The notes beneath the pieces were generated by a model, which saw only the letters and a list, made by a program, of their open reading frames with translations, was not told where the DNA came from and searched no databases. Shown piece after piece: positions 56,712-64,000 of a stretch of DNA of 64,000 nucleotides. Position 1 is the stretch's first letter, and each line of letters starts with the position of its first letter. This DNA comes from SCN-69-37 sp044507065. Its GTDB lineage: Bacteria; Acidobacteriota; Vicinamibacteria; Vicinamibacterales; SCN-69-37. The stretch covers positions 14,437-78,436 of the forward strand of contig JBIQJY010000009.1 in the NCBI GenBank assembly GCA_044507065.1. The letters run 5' to 3'. The position numbers were made by a program, and so were the translations under genes.

Positions 56712-58136
56712 TCAGATCTCCATCTTTTCGCGATGTGCGGGGGTCCGCACGTGCCACCCGAGTTCCTTCTCGATGCGCGCCCGGAGCGCATCCATCGGTT
56801 CCGGCTCGCCATGGACGAGACAGGTCAGCGTCGGCGGCTTCGTGAAATGGCCGAGCCATCTCATGATCTCGTTGCTGTCGGCGTGGGCCGACATGGAGTC
56901 GATCGATTCGATGCGGGCCCGCACCGGAACCTGGTTGCCGTGGATGCGCGTGAACTGGGCGCCTTCGAGCAGCTGGCGACCACGCGTGCCGGCGGCCTGG
57001 AAACCGACGAACAGGACCGTGTGCCGCTCCTCGGGCAAGGTGTGCGTGAGGTGATGCAGCACACGTCCGCCGGTCGCCATTCCGCTCGACGAGACGACGA
57101 TGGCCGGTTCGTTCGACTCCTGTACGGCCCGCGAGTCGGGCACGGAGGATATGACGCGCAGCTTGGCCGTGCAGAACCCGCACGTCTCGCGCACGTTGCG
57201 CAGCCGGTGCGGGTCGATGCCCTCGGGCATGATGCCCCCTTCCAGTTCGTGCATGCGGCTGCGATAGACCTCGAGCACGGCTGCCGCCATGGGGCTGTCG
57301 ACGTAGACAGGGAGCACCGGAATGCGGCGCTCATCCTCGAGTCGGGCGATCCAGTACAGGACTTCCTCGATGCGACCCAGGGCAAACGCCGGCACGATGA
57401 CCTTGCCGCCGCGCTCGGCGGTCTCCGAGATGATTCGCGCGATCCGGTGGCCATCATCGTCGGCCTCGTGGACGCGGTTGCCGTAGGTGGATTCGAGCAG
57501 GAGGACGTCGGCCTCTGCGATGGGCTCGGGGTCGTGCAGGACGGGCCGATCGTAGCGACCGAGATCGCCGCCGAACAGGATCGTCCGGCCCTCGGACTGC
57601 AGGCGGATCCGCGCGTAAGCTGACCCGAGCAGATGGCCCGCGTCGACGAAGTCGACCTCGACACCCGGCACGACCGGCATCGGCCGGTCGTACCCCACCG
57701 GCTGCAGGAGCTGCATCGCGCGGTCGGCATCCTTCGTCGTGAAGAGCGGCAAGGCGGGAGAATGCTTCGTGTAGTGCTTCCGGTTGGCGCGTTCGGCGTC
57801 CTCTTCCTGAAGCCGCGCCGCGTCGGCCAGCACGATTCTTGCGAGCTCGGCCGTGCCGGGTGTGCAGAAAACCCGGCCGCGGAATCCCTGGCTGACCAGA
57901 CGCGGCAGATATCCCACATGATCCAGGTGCGCATGTGTCAGCACGACGGCCTCGACGTCGGTGGCCCTCACCGACAGCGGCTGCCAGTTGCGCTCGCGCA
58001 GCGCCTTGAGTCCCTGGAAGAGACCGCAATCCACGAGCACGTTCCGCTCACCCACCCGCAGCAGGTGCTTGGAGCCGGTCACGGTGCGGGCCGCGCCGAG
58101 AAAGGTCAGCGACGCGGTTGGTTTGTGATCAGGCAA
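56712..58136 (-). CDS. Metallo-beta-lactamase/beta-CASP RNase-type protein
   Basis: The product has 474 residues. TFLGAARTVTGSKHLL and LTHAHLDHVGYLPRLV (H68, H70, D72, H73) form the dinuclear zinc site. The beta-CASP domain and a C-terminal RMMBL segment (MSAHADSNEIMRWL, then LVHGEP) complete the architecture of the YSH1/CPSF73-like ribonucleases found widely in bacteria. GGDLGRYDRPVLHDPE is typical. It probably cleaves or degrades RNA. The start is an unusual TTG at 58136, supported by AGGGGGA about 4-5 bases upstream and an 8-base overlap with the preceding gene. No ATG lies near the correct N-terminus. Confidence 0.9.
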   Translation of the reverse strand: MPDHKPTASLTFLGAARTVTGSKHLLRVGERNVLVDCGLFQGLKALRERNWQPLSVRATDVEAVVLTHAHLDHVGYLPRLVSQGFRGRVFCTPGTAELARIVLADAARLQEEDAERANRKHYTKHSPALPLFTTKDADRAMQLLQPVGYDRPMPVVPGVEVDFVDAGHLLGSAYARIRLQSEGRTILFGGDLGRYDRPVLHDPEPIAEADVLLLESTYGNRVHEADDDGHRIARIISETAERGGKVIVPAFALGRIEEVLYWIARLEDERRIPVLPVYVDSPMAAAVLEVYRSRMHELEGGIMPEGIDPHRLRNVRETCGFCTAKLRVISSVPDSRAVQESNEPAIVVSSSGMATGGRVLHHLTHTLPEERHTVLFVGFQAAGTRGRQLLEGAQFTRIHGNQVPVRARIESIDSMSAHADSNEIMRWLGHFTKPPTLTCLVHGEPEPMDALRARIEKELGWHVRTPAHREKMEI

Positions 58137-59097
58137 TCAATCCCCCTGTATGCCAGAACAACACGGTCTGGTCTCCGGTGAAGGCGCCCGAGCGGATCCG
58201 CGCGAAGAGTCCCGCCATGGCCTTCGATTCGTAGACGCGATCGAGGATCACCCCCTCGGTGCGCGCCAGGAGTGTCCGGGCTTCAATCGACGCCTCGGTC
58301 TCTGCACCATACCCGGCGCCGACCTGGGTGTCGTCGACGTCCACCGGATGTGGGCCAAGCAGCGTCTCGGCCCGCCCGCCGAGCATCGCGGCCATCCGCT
58401 CGACCAGCTGCGTCACGTTGGCGGCCAGTCCGGCCGCCGGCTCGTCGACGCTGATGCCGATGACCCGTGCGCGCAGGCCGAACAACGCGCAGCCCGTCAC
58501 GAGCCCCGCCTGGGTTCCCGCCGACGAGGACGCGTGGACGATGGCATCCGGCTTCACACCGTCGGCGGCAAGTTCCGCCACGGCGCGCGCGAGGCCGGCC
58601 GCACCGGTGGGCGTCGATCCGCCCATGGGAATGACAAAGGGCCGACGACCGTCGGCACGAGCCCGATCCGCCGCCTCGGCCATGCCGGCGTCGCGATCGC
58701 TCCGATCGCGCACGATGCGGACGTCGGCGCCGAAGAGGTGGTCGTGCGCGAGGTTGCCTGTGGGCGTTTCCGGCCGGGCTCCGTTCAGCACGAGATGGAC
58801 CCGCCACCCGAGGACCGCGCCGGTCGCCGCTGTCACGCGCGCATGGTTCGACTGCACGGCACCACACGTGATGAGCGTGTCGGCCCCGGCGCGCTCGGCT
58901 TCGGCGGCCAGGAGCTGGAGCTTGCGCACCTTGTTACCCCCGAGCGCGAACGAGAGCAGGTCGTCGCGTTTCATCAGCAGTCGCGGGCACGCGGGCCCCA
59001 GCGCCTGCTCCAGCCGCCGCAGGCGATCGACGGGCGTACGGTGGGGCGCCAGTTCGATCGCGGGGAGAGACATCAGGGTGGCGAGCGCCGTGGCCAT
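58129..59097 (-). CDS. PLP-dependent D-cysteine desulfhydrase / ACC deaminase family protein
   Basis: The product has 322 residues from ATG 59097. PLP lysine K56 is in LSFALGGNKVRKLQLLAAEA (45-64). GAVQSNHARVTAATGA binds substrate carboxylate and PLP, and HASSSAGTQAGLVTG binds PLP phosphate. The family (tryptophan-synthase-beta-like fold II) includes D-cysteine desulfhydrase and 1-aminocyclopropane-1-carboxylate deaminase; motifs alone do not separate them. ATG 59097 is chosen because TAACAT lies 10 bases upstream; ATG 59109 and 59073 are alternatives. It overlaps the MBL gene by 8 bases and is divergent from the MTHFR-like gene. Confidence 0.85.
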   Translation of the reverse strand: MATALATLMSLPAIELAPHRTPVDRLRRLEQALGPACPRLLMKRDDLLSFALGGNKVRKLQLLAAEAERAGADTLITCGAVQSNHARVTAATGAVLGWRVHLVLNGARPETPTGNLAHDHLFGADVRIVRDRSDRDAGMAEAADRARADGRRPFVIPMGGSTPTGAAGLARAVAELAADGVKPDAIVHASSSAGTQAGLVTGCALFGLRARVIGISVDEPAAGLAANVTQLVERMAAMLGGRAETLLGPHPVDVDDTQVGAGYGAETEASIEARTLLARTEGVILDRVYESKAMAGLFARIRSGAFTGDQTVLFWHTGGLIA

Positions 59098-59107
59098 CGG
59101 TCCGAAC

Positions 59108-59113
59108 ATGTTA
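59108..59113 (-). promoter_or_regulatory. -10 element of the PLP enzyme operon
   Basis: TAACAT on the minus strand ends 10 bases before ATG 59097. It would give a leader of about 3 bases. Confidence 0.35.
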
Positions 59114-59150
59114 CGGGAGTTGCCCCGGTCCGTGAACGCGGAGGTGTCGA

Positions 59151-59156
59151 TATACT
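59151..59156 (+). promoter_or_regulatory. -10 element of the MTHFR-like gene, apparently leaderless
   Basis: TATACT (5 of 6 consensus) ends 6 bases before ATG 59163, with CATCTG between them and no Shine-Dalgarno sequence. TTGCCC occurs upstream, but 25 bases away, too far for a -35 box. Confidence 0.55.
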
Positions 59157-59162
59157 CATCTG

Positions 59163-60011
59163 ATGTCCACGGGCCTTGCAGCAGCGCTGAGACAGCGCGA
59201 CGTGCTCTCGGTCGAGCTCCGTCCGCCACGCGCGGAGCTGGACGCAGCGGCCGGGCGCGACGCTTGGATCGACACGCACCATGCGGTCCGGGGATTCGTG
59301 CGCGACGAAACGTACGTCTTCCTGACCGACAGCGCCGTGGGCGAGCGCGAGGAACACAACCTCCGCCACCTCATCATCAACCTCGGCACCGATGTGCCGC
59401 GCGACCACGTCGTGCCGTTCCTGACGACGAAACATACGCTTGACTACTGCATGTCGTATGCGGAGCGTGCGTGGGCGGAGGGTTTTCGATCGCTCGTGGT
59501 CCTCGGCGGCGATCGCTCGGTGGGCCCACCGCGCTGTGTCAACCACGCGTGGGAGCTGCGCAAGCTCATCGCCGAGCACGTTCCCGGCCTGTCGCTGGGT
59601 GGATGGGCGAATCCGCACGCCGATCCGGCGACCCAGGCCGCATTCCTGGCCGACGACCACTTCCACGCCGAGTTCTTCCTGACGCAGGTCGTCTCACACC
59701 ACGACATGCGGAAAGTCGACGCGTTCCTCGAGGCGTACGCGCGGCAGGGTCTGACATTGCCCGGGGTGTTCGGCCTGTTCTACTACCGCAGCGCCAACGC
59801 GAGAACGCTCAGGACGCTGGCGCAGTTCCTGCCGGTGCCGGCCGAGGATCTGTCCCGTGAGTTTGCCGAAGGAGCGTCGCCGGAGCTGATCTGCGCCCGT
59901 ACGATGCAGGCCCTGCGGTCGGCGGGGGTCCGCCATTTCTACATCTCGAACCTTCCCGTCGCGCGGGCACGCGTGACGCTGGACAGGATCCTGGCGCTGG
60001 CCGCCGAGTAG
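59163..60011 (+). CDS. Methylenetetrahydrofolate reductase-like protein (divergent)
   Basis: The product has 282 residues, the size of bacterial MetF. The TIM-barrel blocks are recognisable but altered: SVELRPPRAEL for SFEFFPPK, VVLGGDRSVGPP for the ALRGD flavin loop, SLGGWANPHADPATQAAFLA for AYPExHPEA, and AEFFLTQVVSHHD for ITQFFFD. The C-terminal ICARTMQALRSAGVRHFYIS matches the family's closing helix-strand. It probably binds FAD and may act on a folate, but the loss of some standard residues leaves the substrate open. It would complement metH 14 kb away if it were a true MetF. Confidence 0.7.
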   Translation: MSTGLAAALRQRDVLSVELRPPRAELDAAAGRDAWIDTHHAVRGFVRDETYVFLTDSAVGEREEHNLRHLIINLGTDVPRDHVVPFLTTKHTLDYCMSYAERAWAEGFRSLVVLGGDRSVGPPRCVNHAWELRKLIAEHVPGLSLGGWANPHADPATQAAFLADDHFHAEFFLTQVVSHHDMRKVDAFLEAYARQGLTLPGVFGLFYYRSANARTLRTLAQFLPVPAEDLSREFAEGASPELICARTMQALRSAGVRHFYISNLPVARARVTLDRILALAAE

Positions 60012-60020
60012 CCGCGGCGT

Positions 60021-60758
60021 CTATCGCACGTGACGACCACCATCCACCCGGATGGTCTCTCCCGCGATGAAGTCCGACTCGAGCAACGCGTCGATCACCT
60101 TGGCAATCTCACCCGGGCCGCCCCAGCGGCCGACGGGCGTCGCGGCCGCAACGGACCCGGCTTCCTCGTCGGACGTGTCGGGCGGCGCCAGAATGGGGCC
60201 TGGCGCGACGGCGTTCACGAGGATGTCGGGCGCGAGCTCGAGCGCGAGTGCCTCGGTGAGGGCTTTCACGCCGGCTTTGGCCACGTAATACGCCACGTAG
60301 CCGCGGTAGCGCGGGCGTCCGCTGGCCGCGACCCAATCACTGAAGTTGATGATGCGACCGCCGCCATCGCGGCGCAGCAGTGGTGCCGCCGCGCGACAGA
60401 CATTGAAGGTCCCGTGCAGGTCGACCGACAGCTGCCGGTGCCAATGCGCCTCGGTGATCTCGTCGAACGGCACCGACTCGTAGAGGGACGCCATGTTGAC
60501 GACCACATCGAGCCGGGCGAAGCGATCCTCGATGGCGGTCATGAGCGCGGCAACCGACGTGCTGTCGGAGACGTCGGCCTGAATCGCCAGGCCCTCGCGT
60601 CCCGCTGCTTCGGCGACAGCCGTGACCGCGTCAGCTTCGTCGCGTGACCGGCGATATGCCACGACGAGGTTCGCCCCCCGGGCCGCCAGCCGCTCGGCAA
60701 TCGCCGGCCCCATGCGGCGGGCCCCGGTCAGCAGTACGACTCTCGACGTCAGATTCAT
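60021..60758 (-). CDS. Short-chain dehydrogenase/reductase, pteridine reductase-like
   Basis: The product has 245 residues from ATG 60758, which has GGAG 6 bases upstream. The cofactor motif VVLLTGARRMGPAIAERLA with an early arginine pair and VVAYRRSRDEADA favours NADPH. VVVNMASLYESVPF is the NAG-type strand. Catalytic Tyr/Lys are in VAYYVAKAGVKAL, preceded by IINFSDW with the serine. LVNAVAPGPI and the C-terminal GETIRVDGGRH complete the classical SDR fold. TGARRMG resembles FolM/PTR1 pteridine reductases, but the substrate is unproven. DoxX is 13 bases upstream in the same orientation. It converges on the MTHFR-like gene with a 9-base gap. Confidence 0.85.
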   Translation of the reverse strand: MNLTSRVVLLTGARRMGPAIAERLAARGANLVVAYRRSRDEADAVTAVAEAAGREGLAIQADVSDSTSVAALMTAIEDRFARLDVVVNMASLYESVPFDEITEAHWHRQLSVDLHGTFNVCRAAAPLLRRDGGGRIINFSDWVAASGRPRYRGYVAYYVAKAGVKALTEALALELAPDILVNAVAPGPILAPPDTSDEEAGSVAAATPVGRWGGPGEIAKVIDALLESDFIAGETIRVDGGRHVR

Positions 60759-60771
60759 GATGCGCTCCGTG

Positions 60772-61257
60772 TCAGCCACGCACGCGGACGCGTGCACGGC
60801 CCGCCGCCAGCGCCTCGTTCGCCCGTGCGCGGACCGCGTCGATCGACCATTCACCCGCGCCAATCAGCGTCAGGCATCCGAGCGCCGCCAGCAGCAGGAA
60901 GCCGAACTCCATGCCGTGACCACGCGTGGGATCCAGTGACCAGTTGAGGAAAAAGCCCCAGCGCGCCGTGTCAAACGAGATCTTCAGGATCTCGACGACG
61001 ATCAGCACGCTACTGGCGATGCGGGTGAACCAGCCGACGACCAGCAGCAGGGCCCCGGCGAGTTGAAGCGCGCCGCAGACGACCACGAACGCGAAGGCTG
61101 GTCCGACGCCGGCGGCAGCATAGTAGAGACTCGTGGCCGTGAGGCCGCCAGCGCCCATGCCGGAGCCGGCGAACCAGCCGAATAACCAGTGCGAGGCGTG
61201 CGTGGCCAGCACAATCGCGATGGCCACGCGGAGCAGCAGCAGACCGGCGGGAGCCAT
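60772..61257 (-). CDS. DoxX-family membrane protein
   Basis: The product has 161 residues from ATG 61257 (an in-frame GTG at 61275 is possible). Four hydrophobic helices are present: LLLLRVAIAIVLATHASHWL, AFAFVVVCGALQLAGALLLV, a third around SSVLIVVEILKI, and MEFGFLLLAALGCLTLIG. Between the last two lies the FDTARWGFFLNW segment. DoxX-like proteins are small quinol-oxidase-linked or stress-related membrane proteins of mostly unknown action. It appears paired with the SDR gene that follows by 13 bases. Confidence 0.8.
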   Translation of the reverse strand: MAPAGLLLLRVAIAIVLATHASHWLFGWFAGSGMGAGGLTATSLYYAAAGVGPAFAFVVVCGALQLAGALLLVVGWFTRIASSVLIVVEILKISFDTARWGFFLNWSLDPTRGHGMEFGFLLLAALGCLTLIGAGEWSIDAVRARANEALAAGRARVRVRG

Positions 61258-61332
61258 TGCCGCCGATTGTGCCACTAAACACCAGATTTCCGACGCCGAT
61301 GGCGCACCGGGCGGCCCATCGCGGCGGCCGGA

Positions 61333-62076
61333 TCAGGCGCCGTGACCGACCGAACCGGGCATCGAGTGGCCGACGATCACCGAGGTGTGGTCCTCATCGA
61401 CCAGCCGGCCGTCGAACAGCGCGATCGTCCGCTCCGCGTGTTGCGCGTACCGCGGATCGTGCGTGACCATGCAGATCGTGGCGCCCTCGCGGTGCAGTTC
61501 GGTCATCAGATTCATGACCGATTCGCCGTTCTTCGAGTCGAGGTTCCCGGTCGGCTCGTCGGCCAGCAGGATTGATGGCGACCCGCCGACGGCGCGCGCG
61601 ACGGCGACGCGCTGCTGCTGGCCTCCGGACAGCTGGCTGGGCAGGTGCTTGGCACGATGCACCATCTCGACGCGTTCGAGGGCCGCGAGCACGCGATCCT
61701 TGCGCTCGCTGGCCGGCATTCCCCTGTAGGTGAGCGGGAGTTCCACGTTCTCGTAAACCGACAGGTCGCCAATCAGGTTGAAGCTCTGGAAGATGAACCC
61801 GATCTCGCGGTTGCGCACGCGCGCCCGCTCGGCCATGGGCAGATCCTCGACGGCGCGATGGTTCAGCCGGTAGCGCCCGCCGGTGGGCGTATCGAGCAGC
61901 CCGAGGATCGACAGCAGCGTGGACTTGCCGCAGCCCGACGGCCCCGAGATGGACACGTATTCGCCGCGGCCGATCGTCAGCGTGATGTCGGCGAGGGCGT
62001 GTGTTTCCACCTCGTCCGTGTAGAAGACCTTCGAGAGCCCGTCGAGTTCAATGACCGGCTGGATATCGGTCGTCAT
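61333..62076 (-). CDS. ABC transporter ATP-binding protein, MacB/LolD type
   Basis: The product has 247 residues. Walker A is SGPSGCGKSTLLS, the Q-loop is in FIFQSFNLIGDLS, the signature is LSGGQQQRVAVARA, and Walker B is ILLADEPTGNLDSKNG, followed by the H-loop CMVTHDPRYAQHA. TSILGLLDTPTGG-type spacing and the NLD after Walker B place it in the LolD/MacB exporter class. GAGGAG lies 5 bases before ATG 62076. A MacA-like adaptor is 36 bases upstream, but no FtsX-type permease gene is adjacent, which leaves the transporter incomplete here. Confidence 0.95.
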   Translation of the reverse strand: MTTDIQPVIELDGLSKVFYTDEVETHALADITLTIGRGEYVSISGPSGCGKSTLLSILGLLDTPTGGRYRLNHRAVEDLPMAERARVRNREIGFIFQSFNLIGDLSVYENVELPLTYRGMPASERKDRVLAALERVEMVHRAKHLPSQLSGGQQQRVAVARAVGGSPSILLADEPTGNLDSKNGESVMNLMTELHREGATICMVTHDPRYAQHAERTIALFDGRLVDEDHTSVIVGHSMPGSVGHGA

Positions 62077-62112
62077 GCATGCTCCTCGCTTCGTGTGACG
62101 TGCTGGTGGACG

Positions 62113-63366
62113 CTACTGCAGGCGGAGTCGATCGAATGCATCGTGTGCCGACATGTCCGAGAGCACCACCCTGTCGCCTTCGGCCAGCCCCTCGAGCACT
62201 TCGACGAACTGCACCGATCGTCGCCCAATCTTCACCGGGGTCCGGACGAGCTCGCTCGGCGGTACGACCTTGAAGAGGCTGATGGTGCTGTTCTCCTGCC
62301 CGAACGTCGGGCTCTCCACGAACAGGACGTTGGTGAGCCGTTCGAGTTCAATCGTCGCGTCGACATTCAGGTCGGGCCGCGCGCCGGCCGGCAGCGCGCC
62401 GTCGAGCGTGATATCGACGCCAACCGTGCCGCCCTGCGACGCCGGGTCGATACGCGAGACGTGGCCCTTGACGATGCCGTTGCGGGTGTCGACGCTGGCC
62501 GTCTGCCCGATGGCCAGGTCGCGCGTCTGCGTTTCGGCCACACGCACTTCGGCCTTGAGACGACGCGGGTCCGACACGCGGGCCAGGTTCGTGCCGGCGG
62601 CGACCTGGGTGCCCACTTCCACCTCCACCAGCTGCAGCAGCCCGCTCATCGTGGACTTGACGGCGAGGTCGTCGAGTTGCCGTCGCAGGCGGTCGTAGTC
62701 GGCGCGGCGCTGGCTGACGGTGGCTTCATAGGGGGCGAGCTGGAGCGACTCGTTCTCGACAGTCGACGCGAGCTGCCGGCGCGCGAGTTCGGCGCGGTTG
62801 TGCGCCTGGTCGACCATCGCCTGCTTCTGCTTCAGCACGAAGCCCGCCACGATGCCACTCTCGGCCAGGCTCCGGTTGAGTTCGAGGTCGGCTTCCGCGA
62901 GCTCGTGCGCCGACTCGGCGTCGACCAGCTGCGACTGCTGCTGGAATCGCGTATTGGCGAGGGTGGCTTTCTGGTTGGCGAGCTGCGCGACGGCCGTCTG
63001 CCAATCCATCTCGGCACTGCGGACGTTCTGCTCGAGATCCGGGTTGGTTAACTCGAGGATGACCGTGCCCGGCTCGACCTGCGCACCCGGCCGCAGGACG
63101 ATGCGGTCAACGCGACCCGACGAGGTGGAGGTGACCCACCGGATCTCCTCGGGCACCAGCGTTCCCGTGCCGCGGACCTCGCGCACCATGGGGCCGCGCT
63201 GCACGGCGCGGATCCAGAGCGTGCTCTCGCTGACGCCTGGCAGGGCCGGTTCAAGGCGCGAGACCGCCACGCTGAGCGCGACGATGGCCGCGCCGGCGAT
63301 GGTGCCGAACAACCAGCGGCGACGCTGCTTGCGTTTGAGAATGGCCGGATCGCGGGGAGTGTCCAT
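62113..63366 (-). CDS. MacA/HlyD-like periplasmic adaptor
   Basis: The product has 417 residues. A basic N-terminus (ILKRKQRRRWLFG) and one transmembrane helix (about 19-35) anchor it in the inner membrane. The lipoyl domain (GTGTLVPEEIRWVTSTSSGR, then VLRPGAQVEPG) is split by a long coiled-coil hairpin (about 105-235). A beta-barrel and a C-terminal membrane-proximal domain (VKIGRRSVQFVEVLEGLAEG) follow. It should bridge an ABC exporter, the ATPase at 61333, to an outer-membrane channel. It follows the permease-prefix ORF by 23 bases and is probably in the PadR operon. Confidence 0.9.
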   Translation of the reverse strand: MDTPRDPAILKRKQRRRWLFGTIAGAAIVALSVAVSRLEPALPGVSESTLWIRAVQRGPMVREVRGTGTLVPEEIRWVTSTSSGRVDRIVLRPGAQVEPGTVILELTNPDLEQNVRSAEMDWQTAVAQLANQKATLANTRFQQQSQLVDAESAHELAEADLELNRSLAESGIVAGFVLKQKQAMVDQAHNRAELARRQLASTVENESLQLAPYEATVSQRRADYDRLRRQLDDLAVKSTMSGLLQLVEVEVGTQVAAGTNLARVSDPRRLKAEVRVAETQTRDLAIGQTASVDTRNGIVKGHVSRIDPASQGGTVGVDITLDGALPAGARPDLNVDATIELERLTNVLFVESPTFGQENSTISLFKVVPPSELVRTPVKIGRRSVQFVEVLEGLAEGDRVVLSDMSAHDAFDRLRLQ

Positions 63367-63389
63367 GGCTGCGGCTCTATCGCGTCAAG

Positions 63390-63614
63390 TCAACCGTTGA
63401 GCAGCGCGTCGGCCAGGCCATCGACCAGGTCGTCGCCTTCGAGTTCCCTGAGGCTGAGGTCGACGGCGTCGGCCTCCGGCACTCCTTGTTCGCACAGACA
63501 CCTGTATCGATCTTCCACGTGCTGGGCGATTTCCTCGGTGACGTCGATTTCGTCAACCGGTTCGAGACCCACGCTCGACAGGCGGGCCCGGACGAGGGCT
63601 CGCCAATCAGGCAT
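63390..63614 (-). CDS. Stand-alone permease-prefix (ADOP N-terminal) domain protein
   Basis: The product has only 74 residues. MPDWRALVRARLSSVGLEPV, EEIAQHVEDRYRCL and a closing ALRELEGDDLVD-like helix match the short helical prefix that precedes the FtsX/MacB permease in acidobacterial duplicated orphan permeases. Here the frame ends with TGA at 63390 and no permease follows; the adaptor starts 23 bases on. It could be a remnant of a permease lost by deletion, or a working separate subunit. It overlaps PadR by 8 bases, as in intact PadR-permease loci. Confidence 0.7.
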   Translation of the reverse strand: MPDWRALVRARLSSVGLEPVDEIDVTEEIAQHVEDRYRCLCEQGVPEADAVDLSLRELEGDDLVDGLADALLNG

Positions 63615-63951
63615 GGTCCGCGGCTGTCACGCGGTTGATGGCTTCGACGAACTCGCGCCACCCCGACCGCTGGGCCGCCAGCACTTCGCGTCCCTTGGGT
63701 GTGATCCGGTAGAGGCGTCGACGCCGCTCGCCGGCCTTCTCCACCCAGCGGCCCTTGATGTGACCGCGGCGCTCCAGCCGGTAGAGCAGTGGGTACATGG
63801 ACGCGGCATGAAAGGAGAGTGTTCCCTGCGAACGTACTTCGATCAGGCGCGCGATGTCGTAGCCGTGACGGGCCTGGTCGTCGACCAGCGACAGGATCAG
63901 CAGTTCCGCGCTGCCCTTCTTGAGCTCTCGTGGTCCAGTAGCGGGTGACAT
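63607..63951 (-). CDS. PadR-family transcriptional regulator
   Basis: The product has 114 residues from ATG 63951. ELKKGSAELLILSLVDDQAR and HGYDIARLIE form the winged helix start, SFHAASMYPLLYRLERRGHI the recognition region, and RRRLYRITPKGREVL the wing. The short C-terminal helix is that of subfamily 2. It likely represses its own operon, including the permease-prefix, adaptor and ABC genes. An AT-rich sequence with a weak dyad (ATTGTT-CTTA-AACAT on the minus strand) lies just upstream and could be its operator. Confidence 0.9.
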   Translation of the reverse strand: MSPATGPRELKKGSAELLILSLVDDQARHGYDIARLIEVRSQGTLSFHAASMYPLLYRLERRGHIKGRWVEKAGERRRRLYRITPKGREVLAAQRSGWREFVEAINRVTAADHA

Positions 63952-63961
63952 ATGTTTAAGA

Positions 63962-63967
63962 ACAATA
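63962..63967 (-). promoter_or_regulatory. Possible -10 element of the padR operon
   Basis: TATTGT on the minus strand ends 10 bases before ATG 63951. It overlaps a weak inverted repeat (ATTGTT and AACAT arms) that could bind PadR. The window ends 33 bases further on, so the -35 region cannot be judged well. Confidence 0.3.
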
Positions 63968-64000
63968 CGTGTGAACGCGAGGGAGGTCAAGAAGGATTGA

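Noticed and set aside
63952..63990. A possible longer PadR start upstream of 63951.
   Set aside because: The added residues are not PadR-like, and homology begins right after ATG 63951.

Overview
The window is high-GC bacterial chromosome with tightly packed genes, many in runs with 1- or 4-base start/stop overlaps. Several gene types point to the Acidobacteriota, probably the class Vicinamibacteria. These are a VWFA-related secreted protein of the acidobacterial type, a PadR regulator next to an acidobacterial permease-prefix protein, a DUF4159 protein, a DUF1080 protein and a giant Pirellula/Verrucomicrobium-type cytochrome c protein. I see no rRNA, tRNA, CRISPR array, prophage or insertion sequence, and no gene-free stretch longer than about 190 bases. 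The taxonomic call is inferred from gene content only.

Layout. 0-5.5 kb (minus strand): the start of sucA, fumC, two small secreted dihaem cytochromes c and a ParC/GyrA-type topoisomerase subunit. 5.6-12.8 kb: a GT-C-like membrane protein, a VWFA protein, a TolB-like propeller protein, a DUF4159 protein and dinB. 12.8-23.5 kb: a haem biosynthesis locus by the C5 route, with hemH divergent from hemA-hemC/D-hemB-hemL-[histidine kinase-response regulator]-hemE-hemN-hemY. The last nine genes are almost continuous. 23.4-30.2 kb: a B12-binding radical SAM protein, the giant FG-GAP/dehydrogenase/cytochrome c protein and a DUF1080 protein. 30.2-38.2 kb: an RND tripartite efflux operon divergent from a NarL-type two-component system. 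38.2-41.3 kb: a tandem cyclophilin divergent from a rhodanese, then SufE and a DinB-family protein. 41.3-46.0 kb: a SahR-like ArsR-methyltransferase regulator translationally coupled to metH. 46.1-60 kb: pepF, a DUF349 protein, an amidohydrolase with an MFS transporter, two hypothetical proteins, a 2Fe-2S protein, an operon of a PLP enzyme, a beta-CASP MBL protein and a phosphodiester glycosidase, and a divergent MTHFR-like protein. 60-64 kb (minus strand): an SDR, DoxX, an ABC ATPase, a MacA-like adaptor, an orphan permease-prefix ORF and PadR.

How the genes work together. The hem locus encodes every step from glutamyl-tRNA to protohaem, with a HemC-HemD fusion and an unusually small HemA, and a two-component system sits inside the operon. 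The sahR-metH pair and the MTHFR-like protein concern the methyl cycle. A recurring feature is a TANNNT-like -10 hexamer only 6-10 bases before the start codon. This suggests that many transcripts here are leaderless or nearly so. The clearest case is a 17-base divergent gap at 39289-39305, where one near-symmetric AT element sits 6 bases from both start codons.
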